Shown here: piece by piece, positions 46,119-57,937 of the stretch
Layout: every line of letters begins with the position of its first letter
Position numbering within the stretch: position 1 is the first letter of the stretch
Assembly (NCBI GenBank): GCA_032358165.1
Contig: JAALGY010000053.1
Coordinates: 2,170,001 to 2,234,000, forward strand
Origin: Diplosphaera chodatii
Lineage: Eukaryota; Chlorophyta; Trebouxiophyceae; Prasiolales; Stichococcaceae
Length of the DNA stretch: 64,000 nucleotides
Direction: 5' to 3'
Program-made: the position numbers and the translations under genes
The notes under the pieces: generated by a model
Told to the model about the DNA's origin: nothing
The model's input: the letters and a program-made list of their open reading frames with translations, nothing else
The model's database searches: none

Positions 46119-47354
46119 ATGTTGGCGGCATTGTCACGCATCCCGGGGTGGCTGCCAGCGATGCAGCCGCTGGCCCGGCTGGCCTGCTGTGCGGGTACAG
46201 CAGCATCCGCTGCCGCCTTCTCCACATCCCACCTGGGCACCAGCATGCCGGCGCCGCAGTCGCTGGACGAGATCATGAAGGTGGACCAGCTGCAGGGCAG
46301 GACGCCGGATGAGGTGGAGGACATCTGGATGCAGGTATGCGATCTGCCGCCCTGCTCTGTGTGCCAAGCACTAGCTTCGTGTGTCATGCATCTGCCCATT
46401 TCCACATTACATGCTCAAATTCGACGTCCATGACTCGTCATAACCGTGCATTGCAGTTCCATCTGGACGACAGCAAGGGGCGCGCTGGCGCCGTGCTGCC
46501 GGGCCCCTTGTACAAGATGTTCCGCACCAGGGCGGCCGCATCGTGAGGGTGCCTGACGCATGGGCGAGCATGCACTCGCCTGATGGGCATGTGTTTGAGA
46601 AGAGCAAAACCATGTGACAGTGCGTGCGGCATGATCCACATCAGTTTGCTACCTGACACAACAGGCCCAACTTTGTGCTGCCGCTGGGGAAGGGCGCCGG
46701 CATGAGTGCGACAATGCTGCTGCAGTGCCAGCTGCCACACGTGCTGTTCACAGGCCTCGAAGACTACAAGCAGTATGTCTTGGTTTTGACTTCTGTTTCT
46801 GCTGCAAACTTCATCGACTGGCCACCCTGAACTCCCGAATTGAAGCATGTCTTCGGTGTTGGTGCACCTGGAGCCAAGCATCCGAAGTGCTAGTGCTCGA
46901 GCTTCCTTCAGCTTCTTATCAAGCCTGACTCGCCGCAGACTGGGCGCAAGCGCGCCGCCTGTGCTGACCATCACGCACTACCCCGAGCTGCTGGACTCCC
47001 ATGACTTGGTGCTTGCTCGTGCCGACACCGTCAACCCGCGCATGGTGTCAGTTCCAGAGGTACTGCGCAGTACACCTGTCATGCACCACGTCAGTTGGAA
47101 ACACGCTTGCACTGTCACGAGCCTGCGTGAAGATGATGTGGCTGAGCCGCCGTCAGCCTGTGTGGCGCACCTGGCAGTCTGATTCTGTGTTCTGTTTCTG
47201 GCTGCAGGCTCGCACCCTCATGGCTTTGATGCACACGATATACTCAGACCCTCGCAGCTACCTAAGAGTAAACGAGTTCAATCATGAGCCGCACAGATTC
47301 AGATACGACGATCTGCTGAGGGAACTGGGGCACTCCACGGGGGAGGTGACATGA
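46119..47354 (+). CDS. ATPAF1: Mitochondrial F1-ATPase assembly factor (ATP11)
   Basis: ATP11/ATPAF1 is a matrix chaperone that binds free F1 beta subunits until the hexamer assembles. The start MLAALSRIPGWLPAMQPLAR begins an Arg/Ala-rich presequence for mitochondria, continuing to AFSTSHLGTSMPAPQSL. The mature part has LDEIMKVDQLQGRTPDEVED, IWMQ joined to FHLDDSKGRAGAVLPGPLYK, PNFVLPLGKGAGMSATMLLQ, LPHVLFTGLEDYK, LTITHYPELLDSHDLVLARA (46.97 kb) and finally LMALMHTIYSDPRSYLRVNE and FNHEPHRFRYDDLL. These follow the family order, including the W-x-x-FH segment and the YP-x-L-x-x-x-D-L-V-L core. Length is typical. About six exons are used. It converges with CSP41A, 209 bp between stops. Confidence 0.92.
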
Positions 47355-47563
47355 CAGACCAGCTGATTGTACTTTTGCGCAGCTTGCGGATCAATCAGCA
47401 GGGGTTGTTGCACCATTATGAGCACCACACGAGCCTGTCAAATTGGGCAACAAACCACTTTTGAACATGATGCCGGTAAACGCAACCTTATAGGGGTGCA
47501 TGCTGATGTGTCATATCAGAGCTACACTAAGCGGTCGCATCGTCCCCGGTGCCATGGCAACAA

Positions 47564-49819
47564 TCATGACGATGCAGCAATGATCTGGTCGTCCAGGCTG
47601 AAGTCAATATCCTTCTGCTCCCGCCCGCTAGACTTGTATGCATTCACCAGCTCCTCAACATCGCCTGTGCATGATGGAGCAAACGATCGCAGTATGAAAC
47701 GCCAGTTATCTGCTGACAGGACACAAGCGGTGACAAGCACTTCATCTGATGTTCGAGTCGTAGTGCAGCCTGCGTTCGCACCTAGGAAGGTGTGCTGTGG
47801 CTGCCAGCCCAGCACAGACTTGGCTTTGTCCGCGCCGCAGAAAAAGTGCACCGTCCTGCAGCAGTGGCAAGTATAGGATTTTGTGTGTACACAATGGCAT
47901 TGGGCATGCTACGCGTGCCCTGCATTGCAAGGGCACTGCACCGTCCCATGATAGGACAGATGACTATTCAACTCTCAACACAGAGGAGGGCACTGCAGTC
48001 ATGGCCGAACCCCCAGCAGCCTTCACCATACGCATGCAACTGCTGTCACCGGCAGAAGTTGTTGCTGGCCTGCAACTGCACCTGAAAGGGAAGGCCTTCT
48101 TGTCGAAGTCCTTCGGGTTGAAGTGCACAATCTTGGGCTCCTTACCCAGCGCCTTTGCAATCGCCTTGACAATGCCTGTGCAAAGTGCAGTCAGAGCATC
48201 AGCGTCCGGCATGCCACCATGACAGGCCTGATAGAAGCTTTGCTTCCTGCTCACAGCAAGGTAGATAGGCAGAATGGAACAGGCGCAGGGGTGCATGTCA
48301 CCGTCAAAACTGATGGCGCGGTCGGAGGCCAGGTTGAACTGCTGCTTCACGGCCGAGTCGTTACCGGGCACCGCCGCCAGCATCTCCGCCAGGTCCTCCA
48401 CGTGCGACAGGTTCACCAGCTGGATTCCAGGCACTGGGATGGGCACCGGCCGGTCCCTGTACAGGGAGTCAGAGGGACCACGTTGGTTTCTGACACCCTC
48501 GGGCTTGCCATGGGTGCAGCAGAGTTGGCGGCGGCCATGCGCATGTTGAGATCCTGCCTCACCTTCTGCTCAAAGCAAGTGGAGCCTTGCTATGGGGACA
48601 GCGTGCAAAGCATGCACATCTTTGGTCTGTAGCCGTAGGCGGCACCTGATGATGCGGTCGACGAACCACTGCTCGCAGTCCTTGTTGGTGTATGGGCCAT
48701 AGATGTACTGCGGCTGGAAGACGGTGTACGGCAGGTCCTGCTCCTCTAGGTACTTCTCCACCTCCACCTGCAACAATCAGGTTCCTTATTGAGAACACCC
48801 CACGGTCGGCGTATCTCACACTAGGTCCTGTGTCCATGACAATATGATATGATGCACTCACAAGCACATCTGCTGCAAATGCAGACAAACGCATGCAAGC
48901 GCAAGCAAGTCAGCTGGAGGATGCACAGCCGGGTGACCGCCGCTCACATGGCCAGCCGACGCCTTCCGCTCGTCTCCCTCCACAAGCATCGGCTCGATGT
49001 CGTCCGCCTTGTATGCGCCGGCTGACGCGACAAAGGCGTAGTGCTTCACCTTGCCCTGCAGCAGCAATGGAACTGACATGATAACTTGCAGGCCGTCAGC
49101 AGCTTTGTGGCGTAGCCCGTGCGGAATTGCCTATCTAGCTGGATGCAGGTCTGTCACCTTGTACTTGTCAATGGCTGCCTTGCACACGTCCAGCGCTTTG
49201 CCGTTGTTGTCATACACGATGTCGAAGGGGCCGTCCGGCAGGCTGGCCTCATCAGCGGGGTTGCCCCAGCTGATGGTGACGCCCTCCGATGCCAGATTGT
49301 CGTACTGGCTGTATGGGTCCTTTGCCTTCGCCTTGGTCTGCACGCGCCACGAACGATGCAGCCCATGCGGACGCAGGACACAGCATATGGGCATGCAGGC
49401 GCGCAACATCCTGAACAGACCGCTTTCCCATGATCTGCGGCATGCGGACGTCCGCCAGTCACGTCATCTCCGTCGTTGAGGATCGATACCGAGTGGCCGT
49501 CCTTCAGGAGCCTGCGCGCCAGGTGCAGGCCCAGGAACGCATGACCGCCGCCCTTTGTGTTAATGATCAGGGCGCTGTCTGATCTGGCTGCCAGGCGCAG
49601 ACCTGCCTGCCTGCTGATCTGCCTATGGCACGCTAGCCGCGTGCCAAAGACGTCTGCCTGCCGCACGGAGCAGCTGCGCATGGTCTGCATGATGCCCTGC
49701 GATCGCCTCCCACAGGATAACCAAATGGATCGGGTGTCGTCCAAGTCTGTTTCCTGTCAACTGGTACTCAAGGTCGAGTCAGTGTTTGGCGGTGCCGACA
49801 GCCCGACAATGCGCAACAT
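47564..49819 (-). CDS. CSP41A: Chloroplast stem-loop binding protein CSP41a-like
   Basis: CSP41 proteins are chloroplast RNA-binding proteins with an NAD-epimerase (SDR) fold that stabilise or cleave stem-loop transcripts. The ATG at 49819 opens MLRIVGLSAPPNTDSTL, which must be spliced. The next exon gives LRLAARSDSALIINTKGGGH and AFLGLHLARRLLKDGHSVSI (nucleotide-fold start with GGGHAFLG). Then come ITWGNPADEASLPDG-like text with SWGNPADEA, FDIVYDNNGKALDVCKAAID, FVASAGAYKADDIEPMLVEG, YTVFQPQYIYGPYTNKDCEQ, IPGIQLVNLSHVEDLAEML-like residues, PKIVHFNPKDFDKKAFPFR and GADKAKSVLGWQPQHTF. NTKGGGHAFLG and the YTNKDCEQWF motif match CSP41a better than CSP41b. The stop at 47564 follows DDQIIAASS. The first exon boundary is uncertain. 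Confidence 0.85.
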
Positions 49820-50060
49820 GGCTGCTGTTAACAGTCCTTGAGCAAGTGGCTCTTGGCTGAGCTAAGCTGAGCTGGAACCAGATCAGGGTGTGCATGCAGA
49901 TCAAACTTGCACAACTTGGACAGAGCGCAGTTCAACTGCAGTTCAAGATTCAGGGGCACCAGAGACGATATGTAGTGGTTTGCAGCTGTGATAGTACCTG
50001 TCAAAGCATCATGCGCTGTTCGCAACGCGCCATGCAGGCGGGCGGTGCAGCCCAGCTGCC

Positions 50061-51663
50061 ATGGGCCCACAATCATGTGCTTCTGGTGAGTGACGTGAGA
50101 TACTATCACGCGTTTGTACCAAGATGGTGCGGGACCATGAGATGCAAGTATCGCAAGCTTCGCATGCTCAGCGCAGACACGGTGCACGACATGCCATGCA
50201 ACCAAGCGCAAGAAGCAGCCCGCAGGGAGAGGCTTCGGAGGTGGCTCCCCATCAGGTAACGACATAAGCCAGTGCCCGCTGCTCTCTGCGATAACCTGGT
50301 GTCAAGATGCTGAGCACTGCAACGTGATGACATGCGGGTGACGCTGTGCAGGAGGCGTCCAGCAGGACCTTGCAACCCGCAGCGAGGAGACCGATGCTGG
50401 CGCTCAGCCGGTGGCTACACCACAGAGCGACGCTGTGAGTCCAGCATCGGCAGCTCCTGGCGCCATTGCTGCAGACGCTGCCGCTACGTCTCCTCCGTAA
50501 GTACCGGCTGTCACTGTGCAGGCGACCGGCATGCATGGCGCTGCTCCCGGCCGGGGTGCGCTGCCACGGGTCTCCAGAGGCAGGGTGTTTCAGACCTGCG
50601 CAAAGGTAAGGCGGAACCATGCCATGAGCCGGATCCTTGCATGGAACGAAGACGCCTAGCGCCCGCATTCTATCCACCTGTCTCACGTGCAGCAGATCAG
50701 CGATCCTGCAGGTTTCAGGCGCCATGGCAGGCGGCGGCCTCTTGCTTCGGCTGGCAGCGCCATACACGTCAGCGGCACTGGGGGCTGACAGCGCGGCTGT
50801 GCAATTGCTGTTGGCAGGTGCTATCGACACCCCACATGCATGTCACAGCATGTGCTGATGGCATTTGCATGTTGGCCGCGGACCACTTTCTAGTTGCTGC
50901 ATGAAGCCCCTGCCAGCGTGCTGATGCACGTGCTGCGGCTTGCGCAGGTCCACAGCTGCTGAACGCCCAACATATAGCCATCATGCTGAGTGCGGCAGCG
51001 GGTGTCACAGTCAGCAGGCAGGCGCTACTCGCTGTCTGGCCAGACTTTGCAGCAGCCACAGATGCATCCAACCGGCAGGTGCCCTCGAAAGTCACGAAAC
51101 ACAAGCATTAGCTCCACATACTCCCAGCTGCAGAGTTGATCACACAAAGGGCCGGTGAAACTGCGTCAACAGGGTTCACATCTGTCAATGCAGGTGTTAT
51201 CACCGCTTGCGCCCTACGATTTGGTGTGGCTCGCAGCTCTTCCTGGCATATCAGAGGAGCTGCTGTTCCGTGGCGCTCTCATTCCTGCGCTCTTGCCCAA
51301 CTGGTGAGACTAAGATGACTCGACTCCCGCAGAGGCATTCAGACAGGCCCATCGCTGTTCAGGGCCGCGCATGCCTGAACTTTGTGGATGCAACGTGACT
51401 GCATGCTGAGCAAAACTTTGCTGACGGCCGTTGCGTGTCGGTGGTGCAGGGGGGGAGTGCTCTTAGCTGGTGCCGCCTTTGGTGCGCTGCACAACAGCGG
51501 CGGCCGCAACTGGGCATTTGCAGCATGGGCAGCGGCAGTTGGATGCATATATGGTGCAATCTATCTGCAGACCGGGGACATTGCGGTGCCAGCCGGAGCG
51601 CACACGCTTGCAAACCTGGCGGGTGCAGTCTTGTGGCTGCGGTTTCGGAACCAACCCAAGTAA
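50061..51663 (+). CDS. CPBP/CAAX-type intramembrane protease, probably plastid
   Basis: This belongs to the ABI/CPBP (Rce1-like) family of membrane metalloproteases. All three family motifs are present: EELLFRG in LAALPGISEELLFRGALIPA (51.23 kb), FxxxH in LLAGAAFGALHNSGGRN (51.47 kb) and HxxxN in PAGAHTLANLAGAVLW (51.6 kb). Earlier exons give AAGVTVSRQALLAVWPDFAA (51.0 kb), MAGGGLLLRLAAPYTSAALG (50.75 kb) and an Ala/Ser-rich, low-complexity linker (50.35-50.5 kb). The proposed start at 50061 gives MGPQSCAS, which after a 56-nt intron continues DASIASFACSAQTRCTTCHA and then KRKKQPAGRGFGGG, a typical plastid-targeting end. That intron is short and its acceptor weak, so the start is tentative. 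The stop at 51661-51663 is firm. Substrate unknown. Confidence 0.85.
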
Positions 51664-51802
51664 TGTTGCGTCTACCTATGGAGCGACTGCTGAGTATATC
51701 AAACATAAGCTGACCCTGAGGGAACACTACGCTGTAGACCTGTCAAACCGACGACAGCCCGTGTGCAAGAGTGCTGCTACTGTATCCAATATTGACCCAA
51801 GG

Positions 51803-54800
51803 TCACCGCTTGCCGCCCTTGGTTGCCTCCTGCTTTGCCACTCGCTCTTTCAGGGTGCAGATGCGGTTCAGCACCACCGCCCCAGGCTTGGAGTCGGAGT
51901 CCACATGGAAGTACCCCAGCCGCTCCAGCTGGAACCTGCTCAGACGGCATTGTCGGGTTGGCCATGAGCCCGGAAATGTGATATGTCTTGCTGCCCATGT
52001 TGTGAGGTGGTGTCAGGTGATATGTATATGATCTGTCAATGACGCAACTGCACTGCACATGCATGCCGAAATAGCGGCTGGCTGCAAGCGCACCTGTCGC
52101 CGGGCTGCGCTGCAACCAGTGGCGGGCTGGCCAGGGCGCCCCTCACCACCTCCAGGCTGCTGGGGTTCAGGCAGCTGAGCCAGTCCTCCTCATTCGCTGG
52201 GTCCGGCGAACTGTGCGCAACGGTCACTCCCGGTCGTTGACAGGTTATACAATTCCACCATGCAAGACCTGCAGCAACATGCGTGGGGAAGTTTGCGAGC
52301 AGGCGGCGAGCAGCTGCACCTGAACAACACGTCGTACAGCCGCAGCTCGATGGTGGGCGGTGCTCTGCCGGGCGCTGGGTCTGCCACCCAGTTGAGGACG
52401 CCCTGCACATGATAGCAAGTGCAAATTCCAGGTGTTCACACCTCCCCCTCAGCAGCGCCACATCGCTGACAGAAGCCTGCGCGCTGCTAGATTGCTGCTA
52501 CTTCGTGTCTGGTAGCTCGTGTGCCTGAGGCTGCTGTGACACTTGCCGCAGGGCCCTCACCTTTGGGGGCTTCTTCTGCTGGGTTTTGAAGTCTGCATCG
52601 TACTCTGCAGCTAGCTCGGTCACCTGACCCGCTGCATCTGTGCTGAAGGACGTACACGTGATGGGGTAGGCATACCTGCAGGCATCAAGTATAACGGTCG
52701 AGTGTCGCTGAAAGAGACCGCTGCTTCACTTATAGGTATTGGAGGCAGTGTGGCATAGAGGTGCAAAGTGTGTGGTATGCAAGGCGCGGCATCAAATATT
52801 GACAATTTGATTGCACGGTACAAGCACGAACTGCCAGTGGACAAGCAGCAGGTGAGGAGTTATGACTCACCGCAGCATGACGGACTTGCCAGGTGCCAAC
52901 CCATAGAAGTCCTTAGAGTCAGCCTCCCGGAAGTCGTCCCGCTCGATGTACACCACCTGACAGGAACCAAGCATGAAACATAAGCTCCTGGATGCATGAT
53001 CTGGAAGGACGCACCAGCGTGTATCATCTGACGACGCAACGCGCAAACCTCACCCTTGAGAAAGGAATGGCATACTCCTCTGTGCTGGCCTTCTGCTGTG
53101 GGTAGCGCTGCAGGACGCAGGAAACAACAAGTTTGTCAGCATTACGCATCACGGATATCACGGGCACTGTTGTGAAGTTTGCATGGTCAGCAGGGAGTTG
53201 CAATCCAGCCAGCAGAGAGCAGTATTACAGCCATCCTGTGAAGCAACATCTCACCTTTGCCTGCACAGACTCGACGTGGTCTGCTGGCAGGTTGGTGATG
53301 ACCACCCGCAGCGGCCGGGCTACTGCCAGTGCACGTGGAGCATGCACATCCAAGTCTCCTCGGACCTGCCATGCAATGAGCACCAATTGATTCTGCTGCA
53401 ATGGTGATCTGGCGGAACAAACAACCACCCTCAAGATGTCACATATGGTGCACGTCGCTGTCGCAGCAGCAGCCAGCATACGCCATTGAGGTCTGTAGGA
53501 AGGGCGTACATGGAACTCGAGTTTGTGAAGGTGGATCATGTTGTCAGACCGCGTGACGCCCATCTCCCTGCAAAAGTTGTTGATGGCCTGCGAGCGCACG
53601 GGCAAACATCAACAAAATATAGGCTTGTGCACGGGGCAGTCTGCCATGCTGCACCTGCTGCCAGCATGAGCATGTGCTGGTCTCGCCATGCTCCTGCACA
53701 GAGGGGTTTGTCCACTCGTGTGCTTGGTGTTGCAGGATCTCAAGATGACGGTTGAAAGTCTGGGGTGCAAACGTGTAATCCAGCCACCACATGGCCCAAG
53801 GTTGCGAGCTCGTTCCTGCGTGCAGCCATCGGGATGCGAGCTGCAACAGACTTTCCACGGGAGGCCCCCGTGCTCACCGTGGGGGTGATGCCGCGCCGCC
53901 GCATGCCGGACAGCGTCAGCAGCCGCGGGTCGTCCCACCCCGCCACATGGCCGCCCGCCACCAGCTGCGCCAGCTTGCGCTTGGACATCACCGCGTGCGT
54001 CATGTTCAGCCGCGAGTACTCCCACACGAACGGCTTGTACATGCCAAGGACCTGCGCACGTGATGGGTCCACTCAGCATCGTGTTCAGCTGCCACAACCG
54101 CTCGACCAGAGTCTACCAACGAGGACCTGATGCACGACGCTGCTGTCACATGAACAGCAGAGACCGTCCCTTGTTGCCTTCACTCAATACACCAGTAGGT
54201 GTGCCAGGCCTGAAAGATGATGCTGCGCAGGGTGTGCACTGCATGCAGTGCATGGAGTGGATGCACAACGAGCTCACCTCGAGCAGCCAGTAGTAGGAGG
54301 CGCGCCGCGTCTCGAACTCCAACGTGCACAGCGAGTGGCTCACATTCTCCAGGCTGTCGACCAGGCAGTGCGTGAAGTCGTATGACGGATAGATGCACCT
54401 GTCAAGCCAGTGATCGTCAGTCAGCAGGTACGTCAGTGGGATGCACAGCTACAGAGCTGCATAAAGATGGTGCACCTTGTGACAGGAAGCCGATGCACAT
54501 TGGTGAATGTGTGACCAACCATACATGACACTGCAAAAGCCGCGTACCATGTGGCGCCTGCGCGCGGGTGCTGTGCAAACTTCACGCGGTATGCAATCAA
54601 GTCGAACATGTTGTAGTTGTCGTTCTTCACATCCATCTTCATCCTGCAGTGACACCGAGGCGTGTGAGGGGCAGGGCATCCACAGGAGCATCACTTCTTG
54701 GGTGGCTGCCAGGGGCTAGAGCAGGCAGACTGCAATACGCAGATTGCTGGCTTCCAGCCGCACAATGAATCACAGGTGAGCAGCCGAGCCATGTGACCAA

Positions 54801-57575
54801 TAACTCTCACCGCAGTGTAGCAGTGCCCTCGTCAAACAGGCCGCGCCGCATGTCCTCGAACAGAGCGAGTGACTCTGTGGCTGGGCGGTCCCTCCAGGGG
54901 CTGGGTTCCCGCTTTTCCCTAGCTCGGCAGAGTGTCAGCAGCAGATCATTGGCAGTCGAAGCTGCTGCAGATGTGCTAGGCACATGCATGGTAGTGCACT
55001 GCAGCATTATACAACCTGCACATGTTGTGCAAGACCGGCCAATCGAGTGTCTGAACAGTTGTGTTTTGTTCGGCACCTGGAGGTCTTGATCTCCTCTGCT
55101 GTCTGGTGGTCCACATATGCATGGCCGCGCCTGATGAGTTCCACTGCCAGCTGGTACAGCTGCGGAAAGTAGTCGCTGGAGTGTGTGATCTGCACCAGCA
55201 AGATTGTACAGAAGTTTGGTGCCGAGGCAGCTTGTCAACAGGATCACCACCACTTGCGAACGCGTGTAGGGGTGGCCACAGTTTGTGGCCCTATACAAGG
55301 GCAGCAGACTGCACACAACCCTACACTACTTGAACAGCATTTTGGTGGATGACTCGCAGTAATGCTACACCTGTGCTGGCGTCCAGCCAAGCCAAGAGAT
55401 GATGTCCTGTATGTGGTCGATGAATTCCTGCTTCTCTGCGTCTGGGTTAGTGTCATCGAACCGCAGGATGCACCGCCCGCCGTTCTGCGCTGCCATGCCG
55501 AAGTCGACGAAGCATGCCTGCAAGCGGCCCAAATTACTTGGAGACAAACAAGTTCTGCCGAACTTCAGGTTGGTTGGAGAACCCTCAGCACAGATCCGAG
55601 AGCCTGCATGGCCTGCAGGTGCAGATCCCTCCGCACACTGATTGCCTGTGCGCACCTTGCCATGCCCCACATGCAGGTAGCCATTTGGCTCGGGCGGGAA
55701 GCGGGTCACAACTGCACCGCCGGTGGCTGCCAGGTGCGCCTGCAGCTGCGCCTGGGTGTTGGCAATGTCCATACGCCCCCGCTCATCACTGCGAGGGAGC
55801 AACTGTGGCATTGCTTCAGTGATCCAGCTAGAGTGCTGGTCGCAAGCTGCAATGCTTGCCACGTGGATGTCCACACATGTGGCTGCCCAGGTGACCAGAG
55901 AGGGAATGGTTGCTACCGCTGTCTTTGCTGATGCCAAGTCATCCTCACACAAGTTCCCAGCAAGCGGCCACTGCGCAGGCATACATTAGACCAGACAGTA
56001 AGAGCAAGCCGAAGACAGAATAGAGGGATGCACACCTGAACTGCACAGACGTGTGCACGATGTTGTTCGCTGCCGGCGAGGGTAGGAAGGAAAAAGGGTC
56101 CGCTGTTCGCCATGCCTCATCCGGAGCGGCTGCTGCTGAGGCTGTGCCATTTGCCTGCGCTGCCTCCTGTGCTGGCTTCGCTGGCTTTGGCGGCTTGGTC
56201 TGTAAAAGCAGCAATCAGGAAGACAGCTTCCACGCATTTCCATGGTGATCCCATGGTCACTCAGGTAGCTCACGCCTGTTTGCTATTGCATACAGATTCC
56301 CACACAGGCTCAGCACCTTCAAAAGTGGTGTTGTGCACCAGATATGCAATGGCCGTCGGCCAGACAAGAGACAATGCAGGCCAGGATGACCGAGGTACCT
56401 TCTTTTTTGGTGCGGCTGCAGCTGCAATGTCCTCCTCGGTTTTCGGCCCCAGCAGTGCCGCCACCTGCTGCTCCACCTCCGCCTTGACTGCGCTGACCTC
56501 TGCCCACTTCAGTTCCGCCCGTACCTACCAACAGGCACACGATCCCTCTGACCACTTCAGTGCGCAAACTCCACCTCACCACCACCTGCACCTCCTGCAG
56601 AATTCGCTGGCATCAGCGATGAGCAGGGCTCCATGGCACCTTGCCCACGAGGATGTTCTGGTTGAACAGGTACCGCCGCTCCTGCAGCGCCTCCTGCTCG
56701 CTGGCCACCGCCTTGGTAACCGCTGCAGCGACCTGCTCTGGCGTCACCTGCGCAGAATGGCGGCCATCTTGCCTGACATTCACCCTGCAAAGCCTGGCAG
56801 CAGGCTTGCTACATGCGCTGATAATCTTCTGATCACTGTCCATTGGCTGTTGGCGATGGGTGCTGACTCACTTCCACGCCAACGCCAGAGGCGTCTTCAA
56901 ATGCGTTTGTTTCGAGCGGCTCGGAACCCAGTGCCGACAGAAACTCAAGCGCCCCATCCAGCTGGTGGTTGGCCTGTGCAGGGCCCAAGCAACATGATGA
57001 CTTCAGTTGAGGGACGCAAGGGATGTGTTGACGTGCTGCCCACCCATACATCCGGTCCAGACGCTCCCATGACACAGAGCCCATGCACGGGTGAAGACAC
57101 CTTGATGCGGCCGTCCATGATGTAGCGCAGGAGCGTCGGGCGGTGGATGAGCGCATTGGTCGGGTACTGCATGGTATATTGACCACAATCAACAACGATG
57201 CACCGTGCGACCTACTGCTTGACAACTGCATGCATGCAGCACCAGCATGCAGGTCGTCTGGTGACATGCCGCACCTTGGTGGCTGCGGCATACAGGAGTG
57301 CACCAACCGCCTTTGGGGTTTCAGGCCCTGCTTGAGCCTCCTTGATGACGTCAACCACAGCCTGCCGGACTTTGGCCTTCTTGGCTGACGTCCTGCACAT
57401 GCGCATGCATGCCGTTTGCCAGATGCGCAGCAAGCAGGACCTGGCATCTGCAGCTTGGATCAGGCAGCAGATGCATGTCGACGCTGAATGTAACTCACTT
57501 TGCGACATCGTCTGATAGCTTGATGTCCTTGAATAGCCGCAGAGCCTCCTCCTCCTGGTCCTCTCGGCTGGCCAT
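51803..57575 (-). CDS. QARS: Glutaminyl-tRNA synthetase
   Basis: This class I synthetase charges tRNA-Gln directly in the cytosol. The start at 57575 gives [20 protein letters not shown]. The eukaryotic N-terminal (YqeY-like) domain follows: [78 protein letters not shown] and [13 protein letters not shown], then a Lys/Pro/Ala linker near 56.2 kb. The catalytic core has the HIGH motif in [15 protein letters not shown] (55.7 kb), [20 protein letters not shown] (55.45 kb), [18 protein letters not shown] (54.35 kb), [20 protein letters not shown] with the KMSKS-type VMSKRK (54.0 kb) and [19 protein letters not shown] (53.9 kb). The C-terminal barrel ends [20 protein letters not shown], then a Lys-rich end. 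Stop at 51803-51805. It is GlnRS, not GluRS, by the N-terminal domain and [17 protein letters not shown]. Head to head with GatA. Confidence 0.96.
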
Positions 57576-57937
57576 CCCGAGCGATCTGCCACCGTCTCCC
57601 CCACGCAGCGGCCCCTTCAACACCCCGACGGCCTCCTCAACAGTCTTGTGTGCGCCAGGGACATCAGCAGCAAACACTGCAGGCTGGGTGAGCGCCAGGG
57701 ACATGCCTGCACCAGGTGCACCTACACTGGAAGCAGGGGAGGCTGCACAAGTGCACATGCACATGCTGCTCGGTCGCATGCCTGCATCACAGTGGTCATG
57801 ATATCCATACACTTGTACGCTTTGCTGTCTCACAGAGCGCATCAGTTGCTGCAAATGGCGTGATACTCCATTATTGATCAAACGTTGTTTGACAGACCCC
57901 AGCGCAGCCGTCATGGCCTCCTGAACAGCGCATCTGC
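57576..57937. promoter_or_regulatory. Shared upstream region of QARS and GATA
   Basis: 362 bp between diverging start codons of the two glutamine-tRNA genes. No gene and no clear TATA box are visible. Confidence 0.45.

Noticed and set aside
51803..57575. Glutamyl-tRNA synthetase
   Set aside because: Eukaryotic GluRS and GlnRS share the core, but the YqeY-like N-terminal domain and the [17 protein letters not shown] region are those of GlnRS.
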